This document shows, one piece after another, positions 23,320 through 37,000 of a stretch of DNA of 64,000 bases. Position numbers and translations under genes: made by a program. Below the pieces are notes generated by a model. That model did not search any database. It was given only the letters and a program-made list of their open reading frames with translations, and was not told the DNA's origin. This DNA comes from Clarireedia homoeocarpa (taxonomy: Eukaryota > Ascomycota > Leotiomycetes > Helotiales > Rutstroemiaceae), in assembly GCA_001465935.1 (NCBI GenBank), contig LNKV01000013.1, forward strand, positions 124,001 through 188,000, read 5' to 3'. The stretch's first letter is position 1, and each line of letters opens with the position of its first letter.

Positions 23320-26300
23320 CGTGTCGACGGTATGTAGAGATACCACGATGTGGAATCGCCTTGGAGTGCCGCCAAATCGCCCAAATCTGCTAACCCAATG
23401 AACTCCTCAAATCGTTGCCAATTATTGTATGATCTATTATGCTGGAATATCACCGGAGCGTCACTCCTGTCGTATGCTGATGTCTTTCTATGATTAGGTA
23501 TTGAAAAGGCTTAACCCTTATGTCGACTCGATGGAAATATGGTAGGTAGGTCGGGAAAAGCTGTACGGTAGTAATCTGGCCTAGGGTCTACCCGGAAAGA
23601 ATCAAAGTAATTTCTGGTTCGTATAAGAGGGATTCGATGGGATTGTAAGATTTCGAAGCTGTAATGAAAGCGAGTGTAGTGAATAGGATTCGTAAGACGC
23701 AGATGCTTCTACGTAACTGTGCAAAGATAGATACTGGTAGATACAGTAGATAGAGGGACGATAAACGACTGTGAGGGAAAAAAGAAGGATGAAGATCACT
23801 AAGAACTTGTATAGAAGAACCTGAAGAAGCTTCGTTGATACAAAATAGCACAAAAGAGAAGCAAGAAACGAGTGTAAGGTATGTGCGAAGATATTCAGCA
23901 CGGATATCGGGACATCTGAGGGCGGCTTCTTTTTTGACAGGGAAGGGAAGGCAAGGCAAGACGAAGCTACTGCTACTTTGTACTTTTGCTAGCAGATCCC
24001 AAATGGGTACCTTCGTAGAGAATACTTTCGTACTTCGTATGAAGAAGAAGAGGAGAAGATTGCACGCAACCGGGTTTGAAGGTCTGGACACGCCAGGGGG
24101 AAAGCAGGGGATATTCCCAACCCAGTCGTGTACCGGGCATCGAAACCACCAAACAGCCATAGTCGGGTAGTAGCCACGAAACCTTTGTGAGCTTGTGAGG
24201 CCTTTAGCTCAGGGGCTTCTTCGCATTTGCTTAGCCACTTAGCCACTTGTTACCCAAAATTCGTCTCAAACTCTGATTTCCCATGAAATTATTGGACGAT
24301 CGGACTTTCATTGATTTGGTCGTGAAGAGCGAGGTCCACCAAGAGGTCCACCAGAAGGTCCGCTTTTCAGGTACCGTTTCGTGCGCTGCAGATGATCATT
24401 GGCGATGTCTCAGAATTGGGAGCTGCGTGGAGTATTAATTCAGCTACTTCCTCGCTTGGCCGCTTTAGCTTGTCACAAGAATAGTAGCGTCCAAGGACAG
24501 CGAAATGCTTGGTTGGCCAAAAATTGGATTCCGAAGAAAGCGACAAGATCACACAAGCACAGTCAGTTGATTGGCAGCGTCCGAGTCTCATTGCATAAAT
24601 CCCATAAATGCTATAGATGTGGTGGCAGGACATAATATGACCTTCCTCTTTTAAGCCCATATTGGTACGTAGACATATGAAAAGGGAACTGTTCCCCGGT
24701 ATTGTGTCTGCTGTACTAGTAACGGCGTGGAAACGAACAAATCATGAAATAGCTCATTCAAGCTGTTGACGCTGATGTCTGCAGAAAACGTTGATTCGAT
24801 ATCATACAATGTACAGTGTACATGCACACCATCTTCTTTCAGATCAACAAGTCCTATTGACTACCTTTAACCTTCATCCCGCGCGAGAACTAAATCGAGA
24901 CATACTCGTATTAGATTTGTACTGCCTTCTCGTTTAACCCTGTCCGGCTTCTTTCCGCAACACAAGGAACGATAGGGAAACCGGTAGGCCGCAGGATTAA
25001 TTCTTGTTCTTGGAGATTACAACAAGCATACCGCGATTCTCGATTTCAAGAGGTCGTATATACTGGTAGACACTCGCATCTGCTCATGGCCTTCTCAGAG
25101 GAAGCAGTGGGAAGGACCGCTATGCAAGGCACCCGCAAAATTAACCTACCACAGTTGGATGGCATCTGAGCAAAAGGTCTAGGTCGAGGTCTAGGCAGGG
25201 GTTTTGCGGGTCTTCTTTGGCATGGCTTTGCAAATGTTCGCCCAGCAGTTGACTTCGAATCTTCCAGCCGTTCGGCACAGGCACTGGCATGGATTGTTGC
25301 GTCATGAAAGGTTCCTTTTGATGCACAGGGACTATGGTCTTGCCACGAGTTTTGAAGAGCAAAGCACTCCGTAAACTGTACGCATTCGGATGTTCCCAAT
25401 GAACTTGGCTGCTAGACGTCCGCGATGGCATATCCTAATAATTGCGCCACCAAGCTGCCAGTGTCAAGTCAATTATGGCAATGTCACTACGCTCACACAT
25501 GTTAATTACCACGACGAAGGTGATCATATACAAGCAGTATATCGACATCGAAACATCACTCCAGAAATAGGATCCAGCAGATTCTTCAGCGAAAGTCGTC
25601 ATCTCCTTGGGACAGAACTCAACACACGTCAGCACCAGCATCCTTTAAAGCTTGGATTGCTCTTCTTGTTCATCGGCAGCGTCGAAGAGGTTCTTTCGGA
25701 ACAAGCTCTTGGGGCCATCATGCAGCTTCTTTGGAGTGGTAAAGGTCCCGCATATGCGCACGATAGAATGGCAGTCGGTACGTTGGACCCTGCCAAGACG
25801 AGTGTTCTTCACACGGAAGCATCCGTTTCTTTGACTCATATAGTGTATTACTCTAAACATTTGACATGATTGGGAAATCTGCCTACGCTCATCACCCACC
25901 TACTCCTGTCTCGACAAGTATGGCATGATGATTGCGGGGTGCGCCCGAAGACTCCACAAGAACTACGTTGTATGATGGCATGTCCCACGAGCCGCCACCA
26001 TGAGAAGATCACGTTCGGGTAGTTTGAAGGAGGTGTGTTGAACCCAGCTGTGAAGCCTGCGGCTGAAACGAGTGGGGTATTTTGAGGTTGATCAAGAAGT
26101 TGTGAAACTGCGCTTAGAAAAAGTGCAAGTCTAAGAGTTTCTGCGGGTAAGGAGCATTTGTGGAAGGATGCGGTTTATATCACAACATCCCCTTCGTAGG
26201 ACCTGAACGGACAATCAGATTGTCCTAGATCAATGAGATCACGTTGTACTTCGACTATTTTTCTAGATGCTGGAGGTAAGATGCAGGAATGGGCGCTACT

Positions 26301-26901
26301 AGCCACGTGATGAGAATCAGAATTTTGTTACAAGAAATATATAATACGTTTCCGATGATTGGTTCCCTCGTGTATATCGTATTCCTGTCGTATTTCATAG
26401 AACCACTGAAGTATGATATGATTGGCAATGGCAAGCCTTAAATTTAGCCGTTACTCATATAACCATTCGGATTGGGTCAAAAAGTGGTGCGTATCCTACC
26501 TGTATCTGCCTGCTAATTTAGATGATAGCTTGTGCGGGTCGTCCACCGCATACATTCGTTATCTTTAATGGTATGGCGAACTGTCCTGAGGTATAGCTAC
26601 TGGCCGTGATATTCAGTTCATTACCCTTCTGACCTCTGAGTCAAAAAGGCTGTGCCTCAAGCCAAGGAAGCTTTACCTGCTACGTTCCGTAAGCAGGCAC
26701 CAGCCTCAATTAATTCTTTTCGCTATTAAATCCTGGTGCATCGGGGTATCTTTGTATTCCATACTGCCCTTTTCTGCCTTCCCATTTTTGTCCTGCGTTT
26801 ACAATTTGTTTGAACCTTAAAAGGCTGGGTCTTCAATTGTTGTAAAGTACGACTACTTTGCCGCGCGTGAGCTTCAGGGCTGAGAATGCGCAAGTGCCAA
26901 C
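23320..26901. other. Intergenic region between divergent TRP-like and ABC-transporter genes
   Basis: This 3.6-kb spacer separates two divergently transcribed genes and should contain both promoters. Three open frames begin with ATG but have no recognisable domain: minus 25431-25141 (96 codons), plus 25390-25869 (159 codons) and minus 24660-24367 (97 codons). The first two overlap antisense, so at most one could be real. I do not call a gene. Confidence 0.4.
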
Positions 26902-29900
26902 ATGGATAAATCAGCCGCGGGAATCGAAACTTCCCCAACAACACAGAGCGATGCCGATACAGCGCACGGCAGAGAAGAAAATGCCGACCAATACTCAAGC
27001 AAGGCTCCAAATGAAACATCATGGAAAGATTTCCTGGTAATGTGTATTCCTCTGGAGCTGTCCTCAGTTATTGACCAAAAGGATAGAGAGTCTTCACCTA
27101 TTCGACACCGTTTGATAAGGTCCTGTTGGCTGTTGCTATTCTTGGAAATATAGGAGAGGGAATTGTATGTTCTAATACACCTTAGGGGCGCATAACTGAT
27201 TTTGTTAGACGTTACCCCTTATGAATATTGTTTTCGGTAGACATTGAACCTCGCTTCGTTCTCAGTTCACCCAGCTAACGTTCATAGGCAAATTGGTGGG
27301 AAACTTTTCTGACTACTTTTCACCTGGGTCGACGACATCCAAGGATGACTTCAATCACCAAATCAGGAAGTTTACGTTCGTGGTCCCTTTTTTAAGTTTA
27401 TATCGTTTCGTACGTTGCTAGCGGTTCGGTTGAGTCTTGGGACAGTTCCCCAGATATCTGTGGCGCTACACAAGAGAAAAGACTTTTTCGCGTATACTGT
27501 GCCACAAAGAGTGCCACAGGACCTTTGTAAATCCACTGCTGATGACCAAGTCGAGATGAGATCATTGTGGGATGCAGGTAGCATTATTTCCCGCACTTCG
27601 GAGACGGAATATCAACGTGCTTCGTCATTACAATGACCATCTCCTTTCGTGCATTCGTCCAGTTTCTCCTATACTATAAACGCTAGGTATCAAACTAGCT
27701 TCTATGGTGCAGGCGAAAGGGTCAACCTCAACGGCACGGATTGCAAATGGTAGTAGGAATTGTTTTCCCACAGCATTACTAACTGATGTAGGCTATTCAT
27801 TTTCTATATTTTCATCGCACGTTGGTGTCTCAGTTACATATCGCAGTTCACCTTTCGTATCGTAGGCCTCCGAATCTCAGCCAAGCTTCGCCTTGCGTAT
27901 CTCAAGGCGTTATTCAGCCTCCCAGTAGGTGTCTTAGACACTCTACCTAGTGGTCAAGCTTCGAACACAATTACGACTACGGCGAATACTCTGCAGATGG
28001 GCATCTCTGATAAGCTAGGTGTCTTCTTGCAATGCAATTCATTGGTGGTGGCTTCTATAATCGTTGCTTTCACATACAGTTGGTCCTTGACCTTAGTCAC
28101 GAGCTCCGTACTCGTCGTCATTGGAGGTGTATATGGTTGGTAATATCGTTCTCTTCGTCTCTGAATACCCCACTATCACGTCCTTTGATTCCGAGCTGGT
28201 TTCCAAATACCATCTCACACCACCATTTGGCCATAAAAGTTGCTTACCCTTCTGTGAAAATAGGTGGCATTACCCCAATAATCATGAAGATGACAAAAGA
28301 GGTTGAACATGCCGACGAAAAAGCATCGTCGATTGCTGGTGAAGTGCTAGGGTCTATCAGAATGATCGTAGCATGTGGAGCGGAAAGCAGAATCGCCAAA
28401 AAATACTCCGGATGGGTAGAGGAGTCACGGAAACGGGCCTTGAAAAAGAGTCCTTTTATTGGAATACAATTTGCCCCCCGTGAGTTCTACATATTTGACT
28501 GTTCGTAGGAAGTTATTAATGGGTATACTAGTTCTGTTTGCTGTTTATTCGTAAGATTTTTCACACTGTTCGTTAAATACATTGTCAGCTAACATTCGCC
28601 ATGAAAGGACAATGGCGATATGCTTTTGGTTCGGCATAAAACTATACAATCAAGGGCATATCAATGGTATAGGAACAATTGTTGTCGTGCTATCGAGTGT
28701 GATGATGATTGCTATTGGTACATCTCAGACAGCCGCTCCAATTCTCGCCGCAGCGGCTGCCGCAAACGCAGCAACGGATTTCTTCGCCGTGATCGACACC
28801 CCCAGACCCGATACAACTGGGCTGATGGCACCCGATATTACGGCACGCGAAGACCTCTCACTCGAGTCCGTCACCTTTGCGTATCCTAGTAGACCTCATG
28901 TGAAGGTCCTTGATGACCTGTCCATCAAATTCGAGGCTGGGAAGATCACCGCTATCGTCGGCGCTTCTGGATCAGGAAAAAGCACCATCGTGGGCTTGCT
29001 GGAACGGTGGTACAATCTTGAAAAGCAAGCAATTGTTATACCTCCTAGTGCTGTGAAAGATCCGAAAGCAAAACAGAAGGAAGAGGAGGAGAAGGCACTT
29101 GGGACATCTACAGCTGAAGATACTGAAAGGCAGGATCCTGTTGATCCAAGCGGCTCTATTCGTTGTGGAAGCCACGAACTAAAGTCTATCGATCTTAAAT
29201 GGTGGAGATCTCAGATCGGGTTGGTGCAGCAGGAACCGTTTATCTTCAACGACACAATTGCTAAAAATGTTGAGTATGGCCTGATTGGTTCTGAATGGGA
29301 AAAGTCAGACCCGGAAACCAAAAAGAAACTTGTAATAGAGGCTTGCAAAGAAGCCTTTGCTGATGAGTACATCACCAGACTGCCACAAGGATACGACACA
29401 CAAGTTGGAGACGCTGGTATCAAATTGAGTGGTGGCCAAAGACAACGATTGGCGATTGCCAGGAGCATCATAAAACGGCCGAAGATCTTGATTTTGGATG
29501 AGGCTACTAGTGCAATCGATGTGCGAGGGGAGCAAATTGTTCAAGCCGCTCTGGATAAAGTAAGTGAAGGCCGAACGACCATCACCATTGCCCATCGACT
29601 TTCAACAATTAAGAAAGCCGATAAAATTGTCGTCTTGCGAAAAGGGAAGCTTGCTGAGGAGGGAACTCACGAAGGGTTACTCTCCAATCCTAATGGGGCA
29701 TATAGCGCGTTAGTGAATGCCCAAAAATTATCGCTCGGAGAGACACTAGAGGCGAATTCGGAACTTATTGAGGATGCAGACGCCTTGATTCGTAAGATGA
29801 CTTCTGTTGGAAAGGAAACAGTTGTGAGTGAGGTTGTCGCCTACAAACCCCGAGGTCTTTTCAGAAGCTTCGGGCTTCTCATATACGAACAGAAATCACG

Positions 29901-32235
29901 ACTGCCATGGTATATAATACTTCTCTTCAGTTCTTTAGGAGCTGCTGCTTGCTACCCCTTGCAAGCTTATATATTCGCACATCTTCTCTCTGTCTTTCAA
30001 TACACCGGCGCTCAACTGACCGCTTCTGCAAACCACTGGTCCTTGATGTTCTTCATCTTGGGTTTAGCTGCCTTCGTGGTGTGGTTTGGGATGGGATTTG
30101 CTTCGAATACGATCGCTGCTGTGAGTTGACCCTACGACACAATCCAAGTTTACTAACTAACGTATTCAGCACATATCATCTACGTACCGGCAAGAATATT
30201 TTGAGAGTATCCTACAAAAGCCAATACCGTTTTTCGATGCAGAAGACAACTCCAGTGGCACACTCACCGCTCGCGTCGCCAACGATCCAACTCAGCTGCA
30301 ACAGCTCCTTGGTATAAACATGGCTATGGTCTTTACATCTGTCTTTAACATCATCGGGTGTGTCATCATCGGCTTTGTTTTTGCGTGGAAACTATGCATA
30401 GTGGTGACTTTCGTCGCAATACCCGTCCTCCTGCTAGGTGGCTACTATCGTGTTCGCTACGAGATTCAATTTGAGAAGATGAATCAAGCAGTCTTTGCAG
30501 AGAGTTCTAAATTTGCCGCAGAGGCGATCACTGCGTTCCGGACAGTCACGTCTCTTACGCTGGAGGATATGATAAGTTCTCGGTACGAAGAATTGCTAGA
30601 TTGGCACCTCAGTGCCGCAATCAAGAAAAGCAGATGGTCAACCATCGCTTTCGCTGCTAGTGAAAGCATGAGCCCGGCCTGCATGGCTTTGACTTTTGTA
30701 AGTGCATTGGCATTGATAATTGATAAATATGTGATTGGAAATAAACTGACATGTGGTTTAGTACTGGGGAGGAAAGCTTTTGGCGGACAGGGAGTATGGC
30801 CCGCTTGCCTTTTTCGTGGTATACATAGCCGTGATAAATGGGTAAGCATACTCTAAATTGCTTCTGCCCATGACCGAAATCACGGAATTTGATCTGTGGC
30901 TTCTATAATAATTTCGCGAAGTCGGGAGAAATCTTCACTGACACCTTTATGCTCTAGCGCTGAGACTGCCGGAACCCTACTTAGTTTTTGTCCAAGTAAG
31001 TATTGACATGTTTCTTTCTGTAACCACAGCTCCCTCCTCGTATCTAATACTCAATTTGTGACCGAACTGGTGTGGTATTTCAACGGCTTAAATACAACAG
31101 CACTAACATGTAACAGACGTAGCACAAGCTTCTGCAGCGGCAAATCGGATTCTTAGTTTTAGAACAAGAGAAACCGAGAGCGGCAGATCAGCAGCAGAAA
31201 TCATTAACGCGGATGGAGGTGTGAGGATAGAGCTAAAAGATGTCTGGTTCAAGTACCCAACTCGCGATATTCCAATATTCACGGGTCTGAGTATTGCTGT
31301 AAGATGTGGACGCTCTTGGGCATTTTCAGACCATGCTGATGTGGATAGATTGAGAAAGGACAGTTCGCGGCCTTAGTCGGACCTTCAGGTATGGCCCCAA
31401 CTGCATTGAATGGTGAACGAGCGAACTTAACCACTTTATAGGTTGCGGAAAGACGAGTATTGTTTCGTTACTGGAGCGGTAAGTCAATCTCGGCAGGCAT
31501 CTTTTTGGTTTCATAACTGAACTATGCCACAGATTTTACGATGTCCAAAAGGGTAAAATTCTCTGTAACAATAATGACATCTCCGAGCTCGACGTCCACG
31601 ATTACCGAAAGTCGATGTCACTCGTTGCACAGGAACCCACCTTGTTTGAGGGGACCATAAAAGAGAACATCCTCCTTGGTGTCCCCGAATCCACCCCCGA
31701 AGAGACTCTCCACCGAGTCTGTCGTGACGCTGAAATTCACGATTTCATCATGTCTCTTCCTGAAGGTTACAACACTAATGTCGGAACGAAAGGAGTTCTT
31801 CTCTCTGGTGGTCAGAAGCAACGCATAGCTATCGCGCGAGCCCTCATACGAGACCCTAAGATCCTGCTTCTCGACGAAGCGACATCGAGTTTGGATTCTG
31901 AGAGTGAGAAATTGGTACAAGCGGCATTTGAGAGAGCAGGAAAAGGTAGAACGATGGTGGTGGTTGCCCATCGGCTGGCCACGGTCCAGAATGCTGATGT
32001 GATTTTTGTGCTGGGTGAAGGAAGGGTTTTGGAGGTGGGTAATCACCAAGCTTTGCTAAGGAAGAGAGGTGTTTATTACCAGATGGTGAGTCTCCTTTTT
32101 TCGCTTTCATCCGATCATTGCAGTCTGTATGATGGGGACCCTTTGAGGTTTAATTCCACCAACCGCAAGGACTTCACGGGTGACGATCATCCGGCTAACA
32201 TATCCCAGTGCCACTCTCAAGCGCTTGACAGATAG
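26902..32235 (+). CDS. ABCB-type full-length multidrug ABC transporter, 15 exons
   Basis: Exons: 26902-27036, 27087-27164, 27209-27236, 27288-27375, 27792-28135, 28264-28479, 28589-30120, 30170-30697, 30762-30841, 30958-30995, 31117-31298, 31355-31388, 31442-31478, 31533-32085 and 32209-32235. They join in frame to about 1,299 residues, the usual size of a fungal TMD-NBD-TMD-NBD exporter (P-glycoprotein/Pmd1 class). NBD1 has Walker A GASGSGKST, signature LSGGQRQR, Walker B ILILDEATS and H-loop IAHRLS. NBD2 has GPSGCGKTS, LSGGQKQR, ILLLDEATS and VAHRLA. Both catalytic Glu residues are present, so both ATP sites look competent. NBD1 carries an extra charged loop after Walker A (KAKQKEEEEKALG). 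Intron 4 is long (416 nt). The junction between exons 6 and 7, in TMD1, is the least certain. The likely role is ATP-driven efflux of hydrophobic compounds or a lipopeptide at the plasma membrane. Confidence 0.85.
27376..27791 (+). other. Unusually long intron of the ABC transporter gene
   Basis: All but one of the other introns in this gene are 44-125 nt (the exception is about 121 nt); this one is 416 nt. The donor is weak (GTTCGT) but the acceptor side has a good branch and acceptor (TACTAACTGATGTAG). Splicing it out restores an expected protein join, NHQIRKFT to LFIFYIFIARW. It contains a 74-codon frame (27415-27636) with no known domain. An inserted sequence inside an older short intron would explain the length. 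Confidence 0.55.
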
Positions 32236-34027
32236 AGTCGGGGATTGAAATGTATTATATAATGTAAAATAGATGGGATCTCTCCTCAACTCAGATCTCA
32301 AAACATCCGGTTCTGGGTGTAAGGAAGAAGTTTACTACAAGAACTTTACTCAATTCATGTAATCTTACAATCCCAGTAAGTTACTATGTATCATAGAAAA
32401 GCAATCTCAGATCTTCAGAACCTACTTGTATGAGCTGGCACCCTTGTCATTGGATAGATGGTTGCACTGCATTGTGCATTTTGTGCATAAATGACACGTA
32501 TAGTGCCGATCACTTCGATATGGAATGATCCTGTTCCGTCGGCAACAATTCTGTTTCTGTGAGATGTACTCGTAATAGTTGTCGCTACGGGAAAAAAAAA
32601 GAATACAGTACTTCGTATGGATGGGGAGAGTCGAGGGTAATATCTTGACATGGCAGGCCGAGTTGGCCTTTTTCGGCCCACACACACCCCATGAACTATC
32701 CACAATTTCCTGCCCGTGCGCTCCCCGATGATGCTTGGGCAGTGGGGGGCATATGGAGAGGTTATTGCCACATCAGGTGTTGTGCATGGGGAGATGATGA
32801 AAGAAGATTGGATAACTCGGGGTGCGATTCAGCTGGAATGAGGACGAATTGATTCTTTTGTGAAGGATTTGGGTGTAACCTCGGGCATCGAAGTCGTCTT
32901 TTCAGCGCTGCACTTAGTGTAAGACACGGGCGATCACATCATCTTATTGTATCTCATTGTTCGTCCACTCGATTGTTCTGGAAAAGCAACAACGATCCGA
33001 TGGTTCAGATGACGGAAGAGAAGCGTTCGGTCCGGGGTTTCTCCTCTCTTCCTCACCGCTCATCACGTGTATTCATCGTAGGGTTTTGGGATTGGGACCA
33101 CCCGCCAACACTCAATTCACCAGGTGGCCTAGTGGCTTTGGTGGTCTAGATAGCTCCAAGCATGACGGTACGAAGTACGGAGTAAGAGGCAAAGATGGAG
33201 AAGCATAGCTTATCATAGATTGACGGAGGATTTGGTAGATTTACAAAGTACTAAGAAGTACTTCAACCCATCTAGAACTACTTCCACTTCCCCTTCCCCT
33301 TCCCCTTCCCGACAACTCACACGGCAACTGGCCCTGGCCCACGTTGACTTGCCAACCACAATTGAATGACCAACTCAGCTGAAATAAGAGTAATTGAGGG
33401 ATCCCCATCGATGTGGCGGCGCATCAGGGATTAATCCAGTGCCATTCACTGCACACGGCCTACGAGCATGAAGCATTCAGCAAGCAAACCCACTCATCAC
33501 TGACGAAGACTCTGGGCGCTCTCTACTCTGCCACTCTGCACTCTGTACTCCCTACACACACATAAGATTGATTTCGCTTGAATAAGTTATGATCGTTTGT
33601 TTGGCGCTTCTCCAGCCTCTTTCATTAAATTACTTGAGCTACCTTGGGCCTACCCTACCTCCACCTCCACCTACCTAGCTGGCAGTTTCAAATTTTTACA
33701 ATTGAGTGGTGCAAGCAGATCTTTGGACCCTCTCTGCTACTTACGAAGTACGATTTACGAAGCATTGTCAACCTTTCGACCCGCTCTTTTAATCAATTCC
33801 CTCCAAGAATCCAATGAATGCGACGACGTTCGAATTGCCGCACACCGAAAGTCCAGCAGATACCTTACCTAATCTCGGAGCTGAACTTCCAGGTCGCGAA
33901 CGAACGAACGAACAAACAAACAATTTTCTTTTCATCTTTGTATGCTATGACATGATATGAGCAACGGTTAAACACGAGTCGCGGAGCTGAAGTCGTGAAG
34001 AAGCAATCCCTACCTAGGTAAGGAGTA
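32236..34027. other. Intergenic region and leashin promoter
   Basis: I see no supported gene. The sequence becomes pyrimidine-rich toward the downstream gene: a CTTCCC array lies at about 33286-33312 and CCACCT/CCTACC runs near 33655-33680. GAAC repeats (AACGAACGAACAAACAAAC) lie at about 33898-33920. CT-rich tracts are common just upstream of fungal transcription starts, so this is the likely promoter and leader of the giant gene. Confidence 0.45.
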
Positions 34028-37000
34028 ATGGCGGAGAGACGCGATCGATATGGAAATGGCCTGGAGTCATCGATTGCGCCAAGGGCAGATGGTAATGAGA
34101 CAGGATATGATAATGGACGCGCACCACGTGGCGGATACGATGGAGGCAACCCGATGTTAAGTCGTCTACGAGGAGATGATAGAACTCGATTTTTGGACAG
34201 TTATATACCTCCAAACACACCTATCACGCCGCGACCAATGGGTTACGATGGAGACGAAAGCCCTATCACACCAAGTTTCAATCGATATTATGATGGCGGA
34301 AGTTCTGCTGGATATCCACCTGTGACACCCAGAACTGCTGGATACGATGGTGCAGAGAGCTCCATGTCATTTGGCACCCCAAGAGCTGAGCGATTCGATA
34401 ACGGCCCAACTTATGCCGAAGCGCGCATTCCCCAGGCTGGAAGATATGACCCTGCAGAAAGTTCCATGACAATTGGCACACCACGCACCGGACGATACGG
34501 TCCTGCCGAGGGCTCTGTGCCAACTGGAACACCTCGAACAGCGCAATTCGATACTCCCGGAACTCCAGCCATGATGGACCCTGTGGCAACTGGTACACCT
34601 CGAACAGCGCAATACGATATTCCCGCAACTCCAGTCACGATGGGACCACATGGAGCTCCCGCACCTGGGCCATATGATAATAATAAAATGTCGCGAGGAG
34701 ATTACGATCCTGAACGAGAACGTGAACGTGAACGTGAACGAGAACGAGAACAAGAACGAGAACGGGAACGAGAAAATGAGCGACGGATGATGGAACTTGA
34801 AAAATACGAAGCGGAGCGAGGAAAGCGCCCGCAATCTGGGATGGAAGGTCCTCGGCGAAGCACAGAGTACTTGAGTTCTTCTGGAACATCCACGTCCTCC
34901 TACCTTGACATCTCGCATAATTATCCTTCAAAAGGGTGGAGTTTCAGGACTTTCTTCCGTGCACCGTCCGAGAAGAAGCCAAAGAGACGAAAGAGCAAGC
35001 GTGTTATGAGACAAAGCAACTCGTCGAGCTCATCATTAGACGGAGATTTGGCTTACGGGACGGGTTTTTTAAGATACAAAAGGAAGAAAGCTGTTAGGTC
35101 TCGAGATGGAAGAGATCGAGAGACCATCAAATACAAGAGTAGCAAAGAAAGCTTGAGGGAGACTAAACCTCCTAGTGAGCGACGACCAACGACGGATGCT
35201 GAGATTCTTGCTGTAGGTGCTGGACTTGCCAAACTTGCAAGAGATCATAACAAGCTTGATCAAAAGAATGGTAAGAAGGGCAAAAATGGGCGCAAATCAG
35301 AGTCGGGCGTCGGTTCTGGTCGAAATGGCGATCGCGGAGTTGATTCTTCTAGAAACATCCGATATGAGACCGACCCTAATGACGATGAGGGTTGGGAGTC
35401 TGCTTCCGACGACGAGTCCGATTCAAGCGTCGATAGTGGCCTGGCTTTCGGCGGAGAGGCGCCAGCACCAACCTCGACCCGTCGTAGCTTTTTTGGCGGT
35501 GGTAAGAAGAAGCACGGGCCTATGACCCGCAAGAGCAGCATAGTAGATCCACGACTCTTTGGACCACAAAACTCTCTCAACGGAGTACTTGACCGACGAG
35601 TGGGATATGAGGAAGTTCAATGGGAGTCATCAAGCGATTTTGGTCAACAGTCCTACATACCATATCCAGATTCGCAAGATGAGAGATATGGAAGCGATAG
35701 GGACAGGATAGGCAGAACCCAGAGTGTTGCAAGTGGCTCTCAAGCTTCTCTGCAACAAGTATTTCCTGTTCCGACTAGCGATCCCTCCCGCTTCGACGTT
35801 ACTCACAGAATTGTTTCAGAGACTAATTCTGCCAGACCTGTTCCGGTTCCTCTCCAGCAACCTCAGCCTATCACTCTTGTTTCTCAAAATGTTTACAATG
35901 AGCCTAATTACGTCAGATCTACTTCCACTGGGATTCTGAAGAGCTCATCAAACAAGCAGTCACTAGCTGAAGCAGCTTGGACAGGTGTTGTTGGTGCCGC
36001 TCTTGGAGCTGTTTTCGCATCGAGCCAGAAAGATAACAAGAATGATGCTCGAGTGGACGAGAGACGAGAGAGCCGCAGAGAAGTTGAGAGTGTTGCTAGC
36101 CGACGTGAAGACGACCGTAGGGAACGGCGTCGTGCGGAAGAGGAGTTCTCTGTCGCCGAAGGCAGCATTGCTAAACGTCGCGAGAGAAGCAGGGACAATC
36201 GACCGGAGCGTGATGAGAAGCGAGAACAACCTCGTGAGGTCGAGCGGATCAAGGACGACACAAGGAGTGTTACATCTGATTCTAGCCGCGACAATAAGCG
36301 AGATTCACGCCGTGATGACCCCGATTCTGCTGCGGAAGAACGTGTTAGACGACGGGAGGAAAGACGCCAGGAACGACGTGAGGCCGATCGTGTGAGTGAC
36401 AGATACGATGAAAGACGCTCTAACGTCGAGTCTGAAGTCTCCGCACCTCCTCAACCTGTCAATCCTTTCCAATATCAGGTTAAAGACTCACCTGTCAATG
36501 AGCCAAGGGCAATTCATCCTTCACAAGAAGCTACACCGACCGTAGTTACTGTTGATCGAGAGCCTGACTTTGCACGCAAATCTACTACATCCAACAAAGA
36601 CACAACCAAGGCCTCACGAACAGATGCAGGCAGAGACCGCGAGGCGGATGAGGATGATAGAAGCAGACGCTACAGAGAGAGCGAAAGAGTATTGCACGAA
36701 GCTGAGCGTATCTACGAGGAGACAGAACATTCTACGGCACCCATCGATGCAGCAGCCATAGCCGCAGCCGCGGCCGCGGTTGGAGCAGATGGTCTTCGCC
36801 AATCTAGAACTGCAAAGCGACGTGGTGAGCGACGCACTGACTCCGACGATCAGGACTACAAGCAAGGCCAAGAAGGCGAGATTCCCGAGGAAGAGCAACA
36901 CGCAATGGTCATGGCAGAAGCTGATCGAGCTTATCGTGAAATCGTCATGGCCAGGAAAGTTGCTTCCGAAGTCCGTCGGTCAAGAACTCCTTCCCCCGAA

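Noticed and set aside
25141..25869. Overlapping antisense frames (96 codons minus, 159 codons plus)
   Set aside because: Neither has a recognisable domain, they exclude each other in part, and no splice-linked exons support either.
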